From the NCBI GenBank assembly GCA_037013685.1, contig CM072891.1:806001-870000 (forward strand): a stretch of DNA of 64,000 nt, in the 5' to 3' direction. Source of the DNA: Acridotheres tristis (lineage: Eukaryota; Chordata; Aves; Passeriformes; Sturnidae). Shown one piece after another: positions 12,602 through 26,300 of this stretch. Position numbers and translations under genes: made by a program. Under the pieces are notes generated by a model. The model was not told the origin of the DNA. It saw only the letters and a list, made by a program, of their open reading frames with translations, and did not search any database. Within the stretch, counting starts at the first letter, position 1. Each line of letters starts with the position of its first letter.

Positions 12602-15600
12602 GATGGAAGCTAAGAGTCAACATGATGCACTGCTAGTGAAGGACCATAGTTCTCTACTTATGAGATATCAAATCAGGTAACTCTGCTACTAGGGCACTGT
12701 TACTGCTTTTCTACATATTTAGTATATATTATAATGTTTGTAATGTATCATATTGTGAAAATTATTTTTATAACATTAGAAAAAAGGCTTAAATATATTA
12801 TGTGAATGTTAAATTTCATGTCTGCATACTCTTCTTCTTGGTCATGATCAAGGAAATTTGTACCATCAATGCTATGTCCTTTTCGGACTCTCTTAGATCA
12901 CTATTTTATTTGGGAAATACTACTCTTAAGATCTTGCAATTTGGTCATTTGCAGGGAGATGAATGAGTTATGGCTTAAAAAAAAAGTTTTTTCTAAGTTG
13001 TGTCACAAGATGCACTTGTTCAGATGGAAGTATTTTCCTCCTAGAAATGTGCTTGCTAACACCTGGATTTCAAATCTAAATAGAGATACCCAAACCCTAA
13101 AATTGGTACCTTTGGTATTTCTTACTTGAGTTGGAAACAGAAGCTAAGAAAGAAGCTGGCAGAACTTTAAGAAAAAGCTTTCATGCCTGGAGTTGCAGAA
13201 TAATGTACATAATGATTTCTCCAGTGTTGCACAGTGTGCATCTTTGAGAATACATGAGTCCACCCAACTTAAAGTCACACACGCACCACAAAACAAGTAA
13301 TGAATAATGAGATGGTGAAACTGAACTGTCACTGAGGTTGTAATTCTCTGTGCCTCCTTTTTGCTTCAGTGACTCTTTTCTTTTAGCCTGAGACACAAGC
13401 AGAACAAACAATTAGTGCAATAATTGATGATCTGTGCCTTCAAAGCTTGTGGTGGCCATGCTCATGTTTTATAAGTCTACTAATGCAAACAGCTCTTCCT
13501 TGTGATTAGCATGCTGCCTGTTGTTCAATGACAGTACTTGGGCGGCACACCTGTGTAAGACAAAAGATTTTTATCTGCACTTTTTGGTCTGTGAATAAAC
13601 TATCTTTTGTTCCTTTCTGGTTTTAAATTCCAATAACACTTATATCTACAGTTGGTGAAATGACTACATATGTAGCTCATCTTCTAAAGCCTCACCTTGC
13701 CTTCTGATTGGGCTGAATTTTACTTGAGATATTGTAAAATAATGCTGCAAGCTTAAAAAAAACCCTCTAAGTTTATAGATCTGGTTTTGATTTCCTTGAT
13801 TATTCAACTTGATATTTCTTGGGTCTGATTTTATCCACAGTAGTCTAGTAAACTTTCATTTTTTTATTAAAAAAAATTCCTAGCTTATTTAAAAGCCAGC
13901 AAAAATCAAAGATATGTAATCTTATTCTTCATCTTTAAGTTCTGGGGTAGGATAAAATGAAATGATATGAAAGAAGAATAATTAAGCTGATTAACAGCAT
14001 GTCATTTTTGCAAGAGAATATCTTTCATAGTATATTCAATTCCTTGACTTAGGATCAGATAGGAATGAGTTTGGAAAAAGTTTTATTATGGTCTGAAAGC
14101 ATTCCACAATAAATAGAAATGTAATGGATGGCATGCACAGGACTATTCACCATTGATTTTAAACCTCTCTAGCACATACACATTTCTCTAAGGCTGCTTG
14201 TCAATACTTCTATACTTACTTGCTTTCCTGTTTTACCTAATAGATAAAATAAACTTTAATTATGGTCCACATTGTCAAATAAGGAAATGGAATTGCCTTT
14301 AGAATCTTATTAAAATCTTCTGGAAGCCATAAAATAAAATAATGATACTCATAGGAACCTGTTTCACGTGGACGAGTTTTGATCTTTATGTGTATGATTA
14401 ATCTAAATGAAAAGAAGATGAAAAAACCCTGTCCTTTTGCAATAACGGGGAAATCCCCCCACTGAAGTAAATCCTTAGAAAATGGTTGGTTTACTTATTT
14501 GCAGGTATCTAATTTTTTCATACTTTTCTTCATGTAGAAAGACAGCAAGAAGTTTAAAGGACCAACAACTTAGATTCTGTAGTATCCCATTTTCAATTCT
14601 GCAAGATTTCATTCTTATAGAAAGTGACACAGATTTGAATAGTCTATGTTAATGGTGCTAACACAGGCAATTCATATATTTAGAGCTCTCAACACTTGTG
14701 TCAAAACACAACACACAGTGCTAACAAAGCACTCTGCAGTTCCTGGGTAGAAAACACTAAGTACAGTTACCCACTGTAAGTACAGTGACTTCAGATCTGT
14801 GACTTTTGGATAGCAAGGGATCCTTACTGGAGGTTAATTTTCTTTCCTCTGTCACCTACCATTCAGAACTTCATCTTCCTTTATTTACTTGCACACCATA
14901 AATTCCAATTCTTGAAACGTTTGGTGTCCTTGTTCAGCATCACTTAAAAGACTGTTCTAAAGGTATGGTGCTATGTACTTGGAAAAGCTAAGATGTTCTA
15001 AAAATCATCAGATTACTGATTCATGAAACGACAGCTAGTCTGAGATAAGATTTATAGCCACATTAAGGTCAATTCTGACAAGAAATCCACCCACACCAAA
15101 ACAGATGTATCTTGAGTGGAAACACAGCATAAAAATGTTACTTGTAACATTTTGATGGTCTTTCTACTGATAGGTAAAATCTTATCCAGCATCATATTAA
15201 AATAAAGGGAAAATTTAAGGGGAAATTTAGGAAACAGAAAACTAGATGTCTGAACTAAACCTGAACTTAGCTTTCAAATGTTAAAAATTTTACTATTTAT
15301 ACATGAAACAAGAACATTATACAAGATAAGGTTTACACAGCAATGTCTATCGTGATACCCAAGATCCTACTGGGTGCTTACAGTTGCTTCAGAACTCAGT
15401 TAAACACTTGAACTTCCATTGCTTTTATTCTTTTCAATGTTGTTTCTTTTCAGTGAACTTATCTATTACCACCTTCAGAACATTTTGTCTTCTTTTATTC
15501 ACATAGCTAAATATTTTTCTATATAAATTGATGTAGAAAAATTCTCATTGTTCAGTTTAACCAGAAAATCAGATCATTTATGCCCTGATGCATTTCCAAC

Positions 15601-17000
15601 TCAAGTTGCTCTCATTTTTTATCAGATTTACATCCCCATTAAAAAGAAGTCTTTGTGATTCAGAACCGTAAATTAAGTTTCATTAGATTGACTCTGGTCA
15701 AAAAATCTCAAAAGATGTCCGGCTATAGATGGTCAGTTGGATAAAAAGTTCTCATACTCCTACTCAGAAAGACAAACAATATTTAGTTTAGTAAAATTTT
15801 TCAAAAGTCTGTGCAGGATTCAAATGCAAATCCAGCATATTACTACACACAACTATATATGATCATACTGGGTTCATACTGGCTGTGATATGAAGGACAG
15901 TTGGTAAACAATAGATTAACAAATGTGTCAGCTTAATGCAATTTCAGAGGTCCTGCTGTTATCCATGATTCACAACAGCAAACATCAGACACAGTCTATA
16001 CAGCTTGAGAGAATTCTCAGTGATTATTCATAATAACATATACTCATTATCAAGCTTGCAATGTGTTTAGTTTGGTCTCAAAGCTTTTGTTTTGACGGAT
16101 TCACTTTGGTCTCGTCATTTTGAAATCCTAGCTCAAATTTTCTCAAGTTCCAACTATTGTTCCCATTGTGTATGCCTTGAAGAGGAGAAAAAGTAGGTGA
16201 CAAAGAAAGGGAAAATTGAACAGATCTCAAGATGTGACTTTTTGAATTCAGAGAACTTTTTTAAGCACAAAGTTTAGAAAAAAAACTTCCTAATGCTGCC
16301 TCAAGGCCAAGGTGAGATTCATATCTTTCCACTGACAAACTGAAAGGGGATCCTTGAAATCCATTGGACTAAAGCCTCTTACACTGATTTAATTTGAACC
16401 TCTCTATTAATATTTGAAAGAACCGAATATTCAATAGAATAGAAGTAATTTTACTGTGTTTGGTGCATGGTTACAGAGGAGTACTCAGAAAAAAATCCCA
16501 TCAGCAAACTGTAACTGCATCATCATAAATTTTTGCTGCAAACATGAAATGTCCATTTTTCTAATATCTAAGAATACAATATATCCAAATTACATTTTTT
16601 ACTCTCTTGTGGAGAAGTTTACTTAAAAAAATCTTTTAGATAGAGCAAGCACAAAACAAAACCTTGTGGAGATTGATTGCAGAGTGGACATCATTTACTA
16701 GCTTGTTAGTCTTTGTATTCACAGACACATCATATTTAACATCAATCAGAACATTCAAATTACATAGCAAGACTGTACCACTCTGCACCTTTGTTTGAAA
16801 ATTTACTGTAATTACTTTTCTGTAATCCATATGAAACTAAAAGACGACATAAGAGGCAGGTGATGAATTTTCATGTTTTGCCTAGTGGTTAAGTTACAAA
16901 GACTTATCTATGACACTGCTTGCTTGCACATCCTCAAATGCCTTCCTGAGCAGGCCAGCACATAGTATTTAGTGTTTCTACTAAATTTTATCCTGCACTG

Positions 17001-17547
17001 GATCCAAAGCAGTGTGGCCACGGTGAGGGAGGGGATTCTGCCCCACCACTCTGCTCTGGGGGCCCCAGCATAAGAAGATTGTAGACTCGTGGCAGTGGGT
17101 CCAGAGGAGAGCCACAAAATTGATCAGAAGGCTGGAGCACCTCTGCTATGGGGAAAGGCTGAGAAAGGTGGGGTTGTTCAACCTGGAGAAGAGAGGGGTC
17201 TGGGGACACCTTGTAGCAGACTTTCAGTGTTTAAATGGAGCTTCTAAGAAGGATGGGGAGTGTCCTTTTAGCAGGGCCTGTAGTAATAGGGCAAGGGGTA
17301 ATGCTTCTAAAATAGAAGATTATAGATTTAGAAGAAATTATTTTTACTATGAGAGTGGTGAAGCACTGGCACAAGCTGCCCAGAGACACGGCAGATGCTC
17401 CATCCCAGGGAAGAGTCCAAGGTCAGGTTTGACAAAGCTCTGAGCAATCTGATCTAGTTGAATATGTCCCTGTCCATTGGACAGGTGGGTCAGACTAGAT
17501 GATCTTTATAGGTTCCTTTCAACCTAAATTATTATATGATTCTATAA
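17001..17547 (+). mobile_element. CR1 LINE, 3' terminal ~550 bases, sense
   Basis: Successive CR1 blocks appear in order. They are AGTGTGGCCACGGTGAGGGAGG, GGGTCCAGAGGAGAGCCAC, AGGCTGGAGCACCTCTGCTATGG, AACCTGGAGAAGAGAGGGG, a middle section ending AGTGGTGAAGCACTGGCACAAGCTGCCCAGAGAC, and CAGACTAGATGATCTTTATAGGTTCC. It ends ATATGATTCTATA, the CR1 3' terminal repeat. Part of the ORF2 3' end and the 3' UTR are covered, and no intact frame is left. At about 17048-17062 the text jumps from CTCTGCTCT to GGGGGCCCCAGCATAAG, so roughly 40 bases of the usual element appear to be missing there. The middle (17285-17345) is also AT-drifted, indicating an old copy. Confidence 0.85.
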
Positions 17548-19314
17548 ACTGGGGCTGTTTTAATGGTGCCGACCTAAGAGAGTTTAATATCTTTCCTGGA
17601 AAGAAATATCTCAGAAAACCTCAAAAATTCTAGTTCTTGACTCACCTGGCAGATTAAAATTTTGTAGAATAACCACAAATAAAGTAAAAGGACAGCAAGT
17701 GGGAACTAGAACAATTTCTATTGCAGCTTCTGTTCCTTACTTTTTATGAAAGACAGCCCCATGTCTTCCAGCAGACTCACCGTGGTGGTTAGCAATTTTT
17801 AATAAAGGGGTATCTTTAATTTTTACATTTCAGATTGATTTAGCAGCGAGAGATAATGCCGCCGATTTGACAGAGGTTGCCTAACTACAAACCAGGAAAT
17901 TTAAACTGCAAAGAGAACATAGAACCACAGCATAAATCACAACAAGGAAGAGAAATGTATCTTTTTCTGAAGGACAATGCATGTGCTGCATGCCTAATTC
18001 CAGCAGTGAACATCCCTTTAAACCTTGCAGAGCAAGGAATGATTCATTTGCTGGACCGGTACCTGCTGCTCCCTGTCAGCTCTGCCCGGGTACTGCAGCA
18101 CCAGCTGGGGCAGCACGGACACGAGCAGGGTACGCCGGGCACACAGGGCAGGATTGGTGCCACACCGTGCTTTGGTTTTGAGTTTCTTACAGGTCTCACC
18201 CAGCAACTATGAGTCCTCCCTGTGTCAAAACTAGTTCTAAGAATCTAATAAAACATGGTTTTATAGAGCTGAGCATCCCAGTGGGCTGAAGGATTTAAAG
18301 TAAATGTGCGACCAAATATCCAAACCAGAGTCTGTTTAGGGTCCTGTCACAAGTTGCACAGTTGAAGCTGGAAAAGTAAATTATGAACAGGCAAGGTATC
18401 ACTCTTGTCCCAAGTAACAATTTCTTAAAGAGATACTAAGTAAATCTTCACAGAACGTTTAGCAGTTTCCTGATTTGAATGTCTTTTTCAAGCAGTCAAT
18501 TTAGACACAGATATTTATATAATTATATTTATTTAGTAAGTTCAAGGGGACCTTAATTGGCTGAAGGGGAAAGAAGGGAGAAGGGGAGACAAGTGAGGAA
18601 GGGTTTCATGATGTCTGATCCTGTGCTTTCCTTTTTTCCAATAATCATTAGTGTGACAGTGTCACATTAGAGACTTATCACTTAGCTGCTGAAATGCACA
18701 GGCACTGGAACCAACACATAAAGCACATCTCAATACAAATTATTAAAAGAATAGGAGCTTACAATTACAGTCAATTAAATCAGTTAAGTGAGAAGGTGTT
18801 AGAAAAATGCAATTTATCTGATTGTGTACCCTTGCTGCTACAGCACTTTGAAAGCAGACATCTTTGTTGGCAAATTATCCACTAGAATTTGGAATCAAAA
18901 AGTATTCGAAGTGATATCTGAAGTAATGACTCAGATTTCTTGGTTACACCTTTATTACCATTTATCTTCTCCCATTTTGTTTTCCTGCTTTATATGTACT
19001 GTAAAAAGAAGCTGTGATGCTAGCCAATAAAATTAAAAACCTTCCCCATCTTCTGTAAAAAATCTGTCCAATAAAAAGTGTGCAATGAAAATTGATCACT
19101 TAAGCACTGTGTGATCAAAGAACTGTGTATACTTGGTCACACTTGCAGCTGATACACCTGACAATGGGCGGATATCCATTATTTATGTTCTCATCTGGGT
19201 AAATGGATATATCCATTTTAGTGCCATGCCCAAATCTGAATTTAGGAATTCTAGCAGTCATTACAAAGAAAATTGGAAATGCTTCAGAAAAAAAGGAAAA
19301 TCCCAGAACCGCCC
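17548..19314. other. Intergenic, with an unexplained GC-rich patch at 18030-18200
   Basis: Most is AT-rich. From about 18030 to 18200 the sequence becomes GC-rich with several CpGs (GGACCGGTACC, GCCCGGGTAC, ACGCCGGGCAC). It is not a repeat I recognise. At 18546-18586 a purine-rich strand carries four G-runs. No gene is supported. Confidence 0.55.
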
Positions 19315-19690
19315 AAAATAGGATAGGATAGACTATTTCGGTGGGAAGGGCTCTGCAGCATCTTCTAACCCACATGCCTGAGCAGACCAGGACTCACCAA
19401 CAGTTAAAAAACATCATTAAGGGCATTGCCCAAATGTCTCTTAAACACTGACAGACTTGGGGCATCAATCACCTGTGTCTGACCACTCTCTTGATAAAGT
19501 AATGATTTCTGTTATCCAGCCCAAACCTCCCTTGGCTCAGCTTTGAGCCATTCTCACATTTCCTGTCACTGGATCCTAGGGAAAAGAGATCAGTGCCTCA
19601 CTCTCCACTTCCCCTCCGGAGGAAGTTGAAGAGAGCTAAAAGGAGGCACTTTCCCCTCACTTCCTAAGCTTTCTTCAGTGCCTTTCTCTA
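19315..19690 (-). mobile_element. CR1 LINE 3' fragment, antisense
   Basis: On the + strand it starts with an AGGATAGGATAGA tail (complement of the CR1 terminal repeat). It then reads GGGAAGGGCTCTGCAGCATC, ATTAAGGGCATTGCCCAAATG, CTCTTAAACACTGACAGACTTGGGGCATC, CTGTCACTGGATCCTAGG and GAGATCAGTGCCTCACTCTCCACTTCC. This order and wording match a CR1 subfamily 3' region read in reverse. The far end fades after about 19690. No frame survives. Confidence 0.82.
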
Positions 19691-22600
19691 ATACTCTTGC
19701 TCAGATGGGTGGAATTCCAAGAGTGAATGGCAGGTCTCTCCTGCATGGAAAAAACATTTGATAAATATATCTTCTGCATCTTTCACCGTATGAGAGAATT
19801 AATAGTGGGAATTGAGAATTAATGAGATTTAATCGTGTTAGCATCTAACTAATTAAAATCAGAATTCCACAGACTATCACATTAATTTATATGGGGGAAA
19901 CCTAATATTTCTTGCAGTGCTGTTGTTTCAGATAGACTAGGGGATAGTTGAGTTTCCTGCGAGCTACAGATGAATTCAGGTTTGTTCTCAATTCCTAGTG
20001 AAACACTTCATGATATCAGCAACAAGCCTAGTGATTAAGGAAAATATCAGACTGATTTTTTGTTGTTACTTTTGTGCAGTGTCTTTATGTGACATACAAG
20101 ATCCCTGTGAGAAAAGGGTTAATTTTAAAAGTTACAGTTTTATTTATTTTTTTCTTTTCCTGCTATTATGTTTTCTCAATTACTTAATATTTATTTCTGT
20201 CCTAATTCATTCCTTCTCTCTATATTTTATTCAATGAAAAAGTCTTCATATCTCCCAACAGTTTTGCCTCCCTTCCTTCTGTGGTATGTACACTAAAATA
20301 ATCACTCCTAAGACAGTGAATATGGTTGCTAACAGAACATCATCGGGCTTTAGAGTTAAATATCACAATGAGGTTAATGACAGATGGGAAATGCTCATAC
20401 ATTGCAGTCATGGATTCAGTCTGTCTGCAAACACAGTTTGCATTACTTTATGTTTTGCTTTGAAAGAACCTCAACAGCTTGGGTTTCTTTTTAAGGTTAA
20501 GGTTAAAACCTATGAAATCTGAATACACCATTGCATCAATACTGAAGCAAAGCAAAGCACGTATGTCCTGTTGTATGGGTGTCTGATTTTCCTCAGCTGA
20601 AAGCTCAAGCCAGAGATGTAGATTGTTTTTTGGTTTTGTTAATGATTTTTGAGGGTTTTTTTTTCACAGACAGTAATAGTCAAAAATTCTTGGTTTACCA
20701 CATTCTTGTCAGATATATAACACTCTTATTTTTCTGAAAAACTGTCATTTTCCATCATAGAGAGACCTGGTCTCCATTAAAATACTTAATCTATGATGTC
20801 TAGGGGGAGATGTCAGGTGTCCTGCCTAGCAGCAGGAGGGCAGGTTCTCAGGGATGGCTTTGGCACTCCTGCATTCAAAGTCGTCTGTATCACTTGGCCC
20901 AGCTTGCCTAAGGAGGACTTTATGCCACGTGTAGAAGAACAATCACACTGCCTTCCAGGCCACCTCCACACAGGTAATATTTCTTTTCCGGGCTCTCTCT
21001 TCTGAGAGAGCTCTCTCTCCTGCAGATACCCCCTCCACCTCTGTCTCTATTGTCCCAGACCTTCCTAGCTAGCCTCGGTGGCAAAGATTTCTCTTACAGT
21101 TTCCTTGTTCTGTCAGCAGGTCTTATAGTAGGCAGCCTAGTAGTGCCAAATGCTGCATTTTACTATAATGGCTAGTCTTAAACCATTCAGACCTCAAGCT
21201 TTTCCACTATCAGTAAATGGAGTTAAAAAAACCAAACTATTACACCAGTTCTTGGAAAGTGTTTGATGACATGATATGCCTGTTAACACATGATGTACTG
21301 CACTGCTGTTCAGAAAGCAATGTGTGTGACGTGCAACAGATGCCCCATAGCCAACCCCGAGTAGACTTTGCAAATGTCTAAGTGACTGCCTAAGCCCAGT
21401 TATATCTATTGCTTTGCAGTCCTAGAGATGAATTAGCAAAAGAGGTCCAAGATGACATAGCAGCTACTGGCCAGTATGCATGGGCTTAAGTCAGAAGGCA
21501 GAGCCTTGATATCAGTGTTTCTATTCCTGTAGAACTCTAATGGTCTGCAGGAAAATAGAGTTCTACTGAGTACTGATGAGACGAAAAGAAGAAGCCAACC
21601 TGCCTCCTTTAGTAAGCTGTTAAAAGTTCTTCCTTTCTGGGGCTGATGGAGATTTATTCTTATAACATTACACAGGGAATGGGTATATGGGTTTAATACT
21701 CTTAGAAATATAATAAGATCTCTCCCAACCCATACAAAGAGGTCCTTTAAGGGTAGCTAGCATGTCTCACATTCTTGGTGCACATAGGGGGGTTAAGAAA
21801 TCAGCATACTCTATGGCCACAGGGATCACATGGATAGGATTTCCTTCAAGAGAAAGATTTAGTTCATCCCAGAAGGGAGCTCGCATGCACATTAACGTCT
21901 CTGCAGCATGAACAATAGTAGATTAGGACCCTGGCAATAAACAGGGAGTGAGCCAGTGCGACAGTGTAAACATATCTTTTGCATCTGCAACGTTCAGTAA
22001 CATTCCACAATTCTTCTCTTCCATCTTGTCCAAATGAGCTTCTTTTGGCTTTAAGCCATTTCTCCATGATAATGTCAATGGCTTTAGCAATGCTAAAGAG
22101 GCTGTGCCTGTTATCTTCACATCTTTTCTTTTTTTTTTTTGCATTTTTTCATTGTTACAGCTGCTCAGCCAAACCATCAACAATTTATTTCCCACAAACT
22201 AAATTGAGCCAATAACATTGTAATCCAGTATAAACAGAGAAGCAGTTGATTCCAATTAGGCAAAAGTTTTAGTGTTTCCAGGCTTGCAGCCAGTTTGTGG
22301 TTTATGAAATTTAACTAAGTTCCAGCTTAATCGGTTTGCCATGAAAAAAAAAAAAATTCTAGCCAACAATATCCTGATGATAAAGGAGTGTCATGAGGAA
22401 TGGATAAAAAGATCTTGGTGATGATTTTTTACAATAGCTCTACCCAACCACTAACAGTAAGGAATAGCAAAAATAAGAACTTTACCATTCTACAGGTGAA
22501 CCAAGCTGCCTAACAGCAAGCAGCAGGAACAAAGTCACAAAATGTCTGTCTTGTTGTTACTTTGCAGTTACCTCAATGTGGAAAAGAAAGCAGCCAGGTA

Positions 22601-23194
22601 GACAATTCTCACACAAATATGCTCTAAGGCTGGTGCTGTAGTTTAGGGAATGAATATATTTAGAAAGCTATGGCAATCATCCTACTCCTGAAAGACAGGA
22701 TTAGAGCTGGAAAATCTGAGAAAAAAATATAATAGTCTAAGTGGTTTAGAATCAACATGCAAACATGCAAATGAAGGTTTAATGTTAATGAAGTCAGGAA
22801 AGACTGAAAAACTCCTGATGATACTCTTGAAGAATTAGACTGTATACTCTAATGTTTACACTATTACAGAATACCAACAATGTTTTTCAGATTGTAATAT
22901 GGGAAACGCTGTTGGCATAACAACTGGATAACAATTAAAAAGTGTGGATTTTATGCTCATGCAAAATTCATCACTATAATGTTGCTAACAGAGCAAAATC
23001 CAAATGAAAGTCGTCTTCCTTCATAGCTATTTTTTGCAGCACTATTCTGACAATTATAAAAAGATGCACTGAATGTGCTGTGCAGAGTTTGGAAGGACTA
23101 CTCTAACAGCCAGCAAAATATGGAGAATTTGAGAACAGTTTAGTCCAGTCAACCCATCTTTCTTTCTTATTATTTTTGTTCCTAGCCGTGCATT
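19691..23194. other. Intergenic, no recognised feature
   Basis: This is mixed AT-rich sequence with a 12-base T-run ending at 22140. Open frames up to 90 codons overlap on both strands without supporting features. Confidence 0.6.
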
Positions 23195-23340
23195 TGGAAC
23201 AGTTTGCCCAGAGAGATTGTGGAGTCTTCCTCACCGGAGTTATTCAAGAACTGCCTGGAAGCAATCCTGTGCCATGTGCACTAGGATGGCCCTGCTTGTG
23301 GACCCACACAAGTAGGAGTGGTCCCACTCTGATTCTATGG
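23195..23340 (+). mobile_element. CR1 LINE 3'-end fragment
   Basis: TGGAACAGTTTGCCCAGAGAG, TGTGGAGTCTTCCTCACCGGAG, TATTCAAGAACTGCCTGGA and GCAATCCTGTGCCATGTGC lead to an end TGATTCTATGG. This is the classic last ~150 bases of an avian CR1, including the terminal ATTCTATG. The segment between CCTGCTTG and the terminus is degenerate. Confidence 0.85.
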
Positions 23341-26300
23341 TTTGTCTAATGCTTAATATTTCTGTCTTTCTGCTCCTGGTAATCTCCAAAAGACACAGAG
23401 AGGTTGGACCCAAAGAGGAACTTGTAATTTAAAGTGACATTTAAGGAGATTTGCAAAATGCAGACACAAAATGAGACCTTAAAGCCCAGAGACAAGAATT
23501 GTGACAGAAATAAGGTTGTCTGCTTTACTCAGTGGATGGTCAGGGCTTTCATTTATCAGAGAGACCTGTGAGATCAGAATTTGCATCTAAGCAGCTCACT
23601 TTCACTTCTGTTATTCTGTGCACATACAGAGCATCTACTAAGATTATAAGACATTTTGGGTCAAACTTTCATTGTTTTACCTATGCTGCAATCTCATTAT
23701 CTTGAAGTATCTATAGAAGAGTTATTGTACAGCAGTGACCCACACTGCTTTTAAGCAAATTTCCTCCAGATCTCCGGATTCAATGTGAAAGAACAGGGAA
23801 GAAAACAGCTTAAACTTATAGGAAATGCTGGTATGAATGCTTATTGTTTTAATCCCATTCAGAGACCCCATCGAGAAAGGTTGCCACATTCAGCAAGAAC
23901 ATCTATAGAAGTCACTTTTTCAACTACTATAATGTAATATCTAATTTATCTAGTGGAAATGCCTGAGGTAAGGGTTAATTTAGGGCTTCCTGATTCTTCC
24001 ATAAAAGATGTTATGAAAGTAAAGTGCTATAAATGAAAGCCTGTAGCTGTACTTTAATTTAAAATTTGTGTCTGTGTAATTGCTTCAACAGTGCACCAAC
24101 AAATCTGTAAATGCAGTTTGAGTAAATGTTGTAAACCTAAACACAGCAGCTGTCAAATCTCTTAACATCTGTAAAGCTTCTTTCAAACACTGGGAAACCT
24201 GCTCTCTCTCTCATGATTAACTCCTTGTTGGATAATGTAACATAGCAGGGATACACCAACTGGTGGGATGTTTTTGATTTCAGGAGCTGTTTTCCCATGT
24301 TATTTGGAAACATGTTTTTTCCTTTTGTGAGGCTGTAGCCCAGCAGGAGTAGAAGAAGTATACACATTTTATTTTCTGAGAAAAGTTAAAACCATGCTTC
24401 TAATGTATGTTTTGTCTTATTTAACATTATATATAATCACAATTGTTCTGAATGTTCAAAAAATATCTAGGGAGCCAGGGAATATATGGAAATAATAAAC
24501 AGGATGATACCAGTTTATTAATATTATTTTTACTAAGGCTTTAGATAAAATTACTGTTTATTTCCAAACAAAAATCTGTGTACCTTGAGAAACAGAAAAT
24601 TAGAATCCTTTTTGGCACAGTAAGTCAACACGAGAGTCAATAGCTTTGTTCTTCATTTATAGAGATCTACCTCTCAACAGTGAATTATGAGACAATATAA
24701 TAAATCTACATCAAACTGTCTTTACTTTTATACAAACTGAGTCTTACTGTGTCAGTCTTGTCAACACTGCTGAATATTAATGGGAATAAAGTTAATTGCT
24801 GGGTGTATAAAGGTCTGATGCAGTCAAAGTGAAAGAAAGCACCTAACAGAAATCTGTCAATTTTGACAAGCTGTAATTTATTTCTACTTCATGATATGTG
24901 CTGACACGTTTCAAACCTTACTCTAGTCTTTACCATAAATTGCAATTATTATAATTCACAGTGACATTTGACACAGAGGTTGGGACCTGGTTTACCATAT
25001 ATAAAAGAGTTTACATTTCAGGGAATTCACTTGCAAACTCCAGCACATATTTCTCATTGTAAATCCAATTGTTTCCATTCACACTGAACATGCACAGCAA
25101 ATTTTGTGACTTGCATGGCTTAAGAAAAGAAATAGTGCATTGCTTTAGCTGAAATATAAAGTGTTTATGACAAAATATTTACAGATATTTAAAAACTAAG
25201 ATTTAATTTCAGTGTGACTGTAAAATTATAAGTAAGTTTTATAATATTAGACACTGGTGACACAAAAGCCTGATGGAGCTTTTTGAGTATTTTTATAACC
25301 AATCAACACTGATTATAATAAATGCTGTTAGTGGTACCACCAACAGCATAATGGAAGTTAACTAAGTTTAGTCCCTGAACTTTTGCTTCTCTGTTACTCA
25401 GATAGTTTATAAGAAATGTGTTGATGAGTATTCTGTTTTTGGAAGAAGAAAAGTTCCCGAGATGACTGAGTTTATGGTGAATGTCTCTAGATCTATAACT
25501 CTGGATTTAAAATTTGGGTTTATTATGAGTCTTGTAATTTCTAACACTTAATAACTCTAACTTGCAAATACAAATATCTCTGTTTAAAATTATATCAATT
25601 TAGAAGAAATGTGTTACCACTAAAACATCAGCCTTTTCAAAAGATATAAAATTCTTCAGAAGAAACTGTAATTTTAATAGTAGCACCTGTGAGTTACAAT
25701 CACTGCATACACTTTTAATTAACTACACAGCTTTATTTATCTTGAGTGTACCTTTGCCTTCTCAGGCCAATAGATTGTCACCAAGCAACTATCAATGTTC
25801 TTCCTGCCATAAAAGCACCTTTTAAGAGAAACACAATCTGCATTTTCGCAAAAGCTCCAAATTCCAATTTAATTCCCTGAGATCAGAGTTAGTATTTTCT
25901 TCCTGCTTCTTGAGACAATTGCACTAACAGTTTAGAGACAGAGAGCCATAAACAGACAAAACAACAACAAAAATAATAATAGTAGTGATAATAATTATTT
26001 CACAGGGAATAACAGAAAGATACCTGTGTAAGATATCCACTTATCTTCTTGCAACAGGGCACATTTTCAGCTGCTTCTAAACCATCAGCTGACTTTACTG
26101 AGAAACTGGTAGAGACATCCACAGCATCACACCAGGAACTCACACATGGAGGACTTGATTAAGCTGAGCTATTGCATTTTTTTTTTTTTGTTAGTAAGAC
26201 TTTGGGCTTTCTGTGGATTCTTATCATGGCAGAGCACAGAATAGTAAGCTGAAGCCCTTCCTAACACGAGTTTATTTACATAGATACCTTTTATTTACAT

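Larger units (their letters stand above)
5419..17000. other. Intergenic, AT-rich, with minor repeats
   Basis: Apart from the AT tract, the CR1 tail at 9572-9638, the CRE and the poly-A tract, I see nothing assignable. A somewhat GC-richer patch at about 11150-11510 holds a 115-codon open frame with no recognisable protein. A - strand 118-codon frame at 6241-6597 is likewise unrecognised. Confidence 0.6.

Noticed and set aside
17120..17443. 107-codon + strand frame
   Set aside because: It falls inside the CR1 3' region in a frame with no conserved CR1 protein, so it reflects repeat DNA.
17877..18212. 111-codon + strand frame over the GC-rich patch
   Set aside because: The sequence matches nothing I know, and overlapping frames on both strands are open too, so composition explains it. 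The patch itself is kept as a finding.
26179..26191. Homopolymer T and A runs (also near 22130, 47371 and 50713) as retroposon tails
   Set aside because: No adjoining retroposon body or target-site duplication is visible, so they are treated as simple low-complexity sequence.
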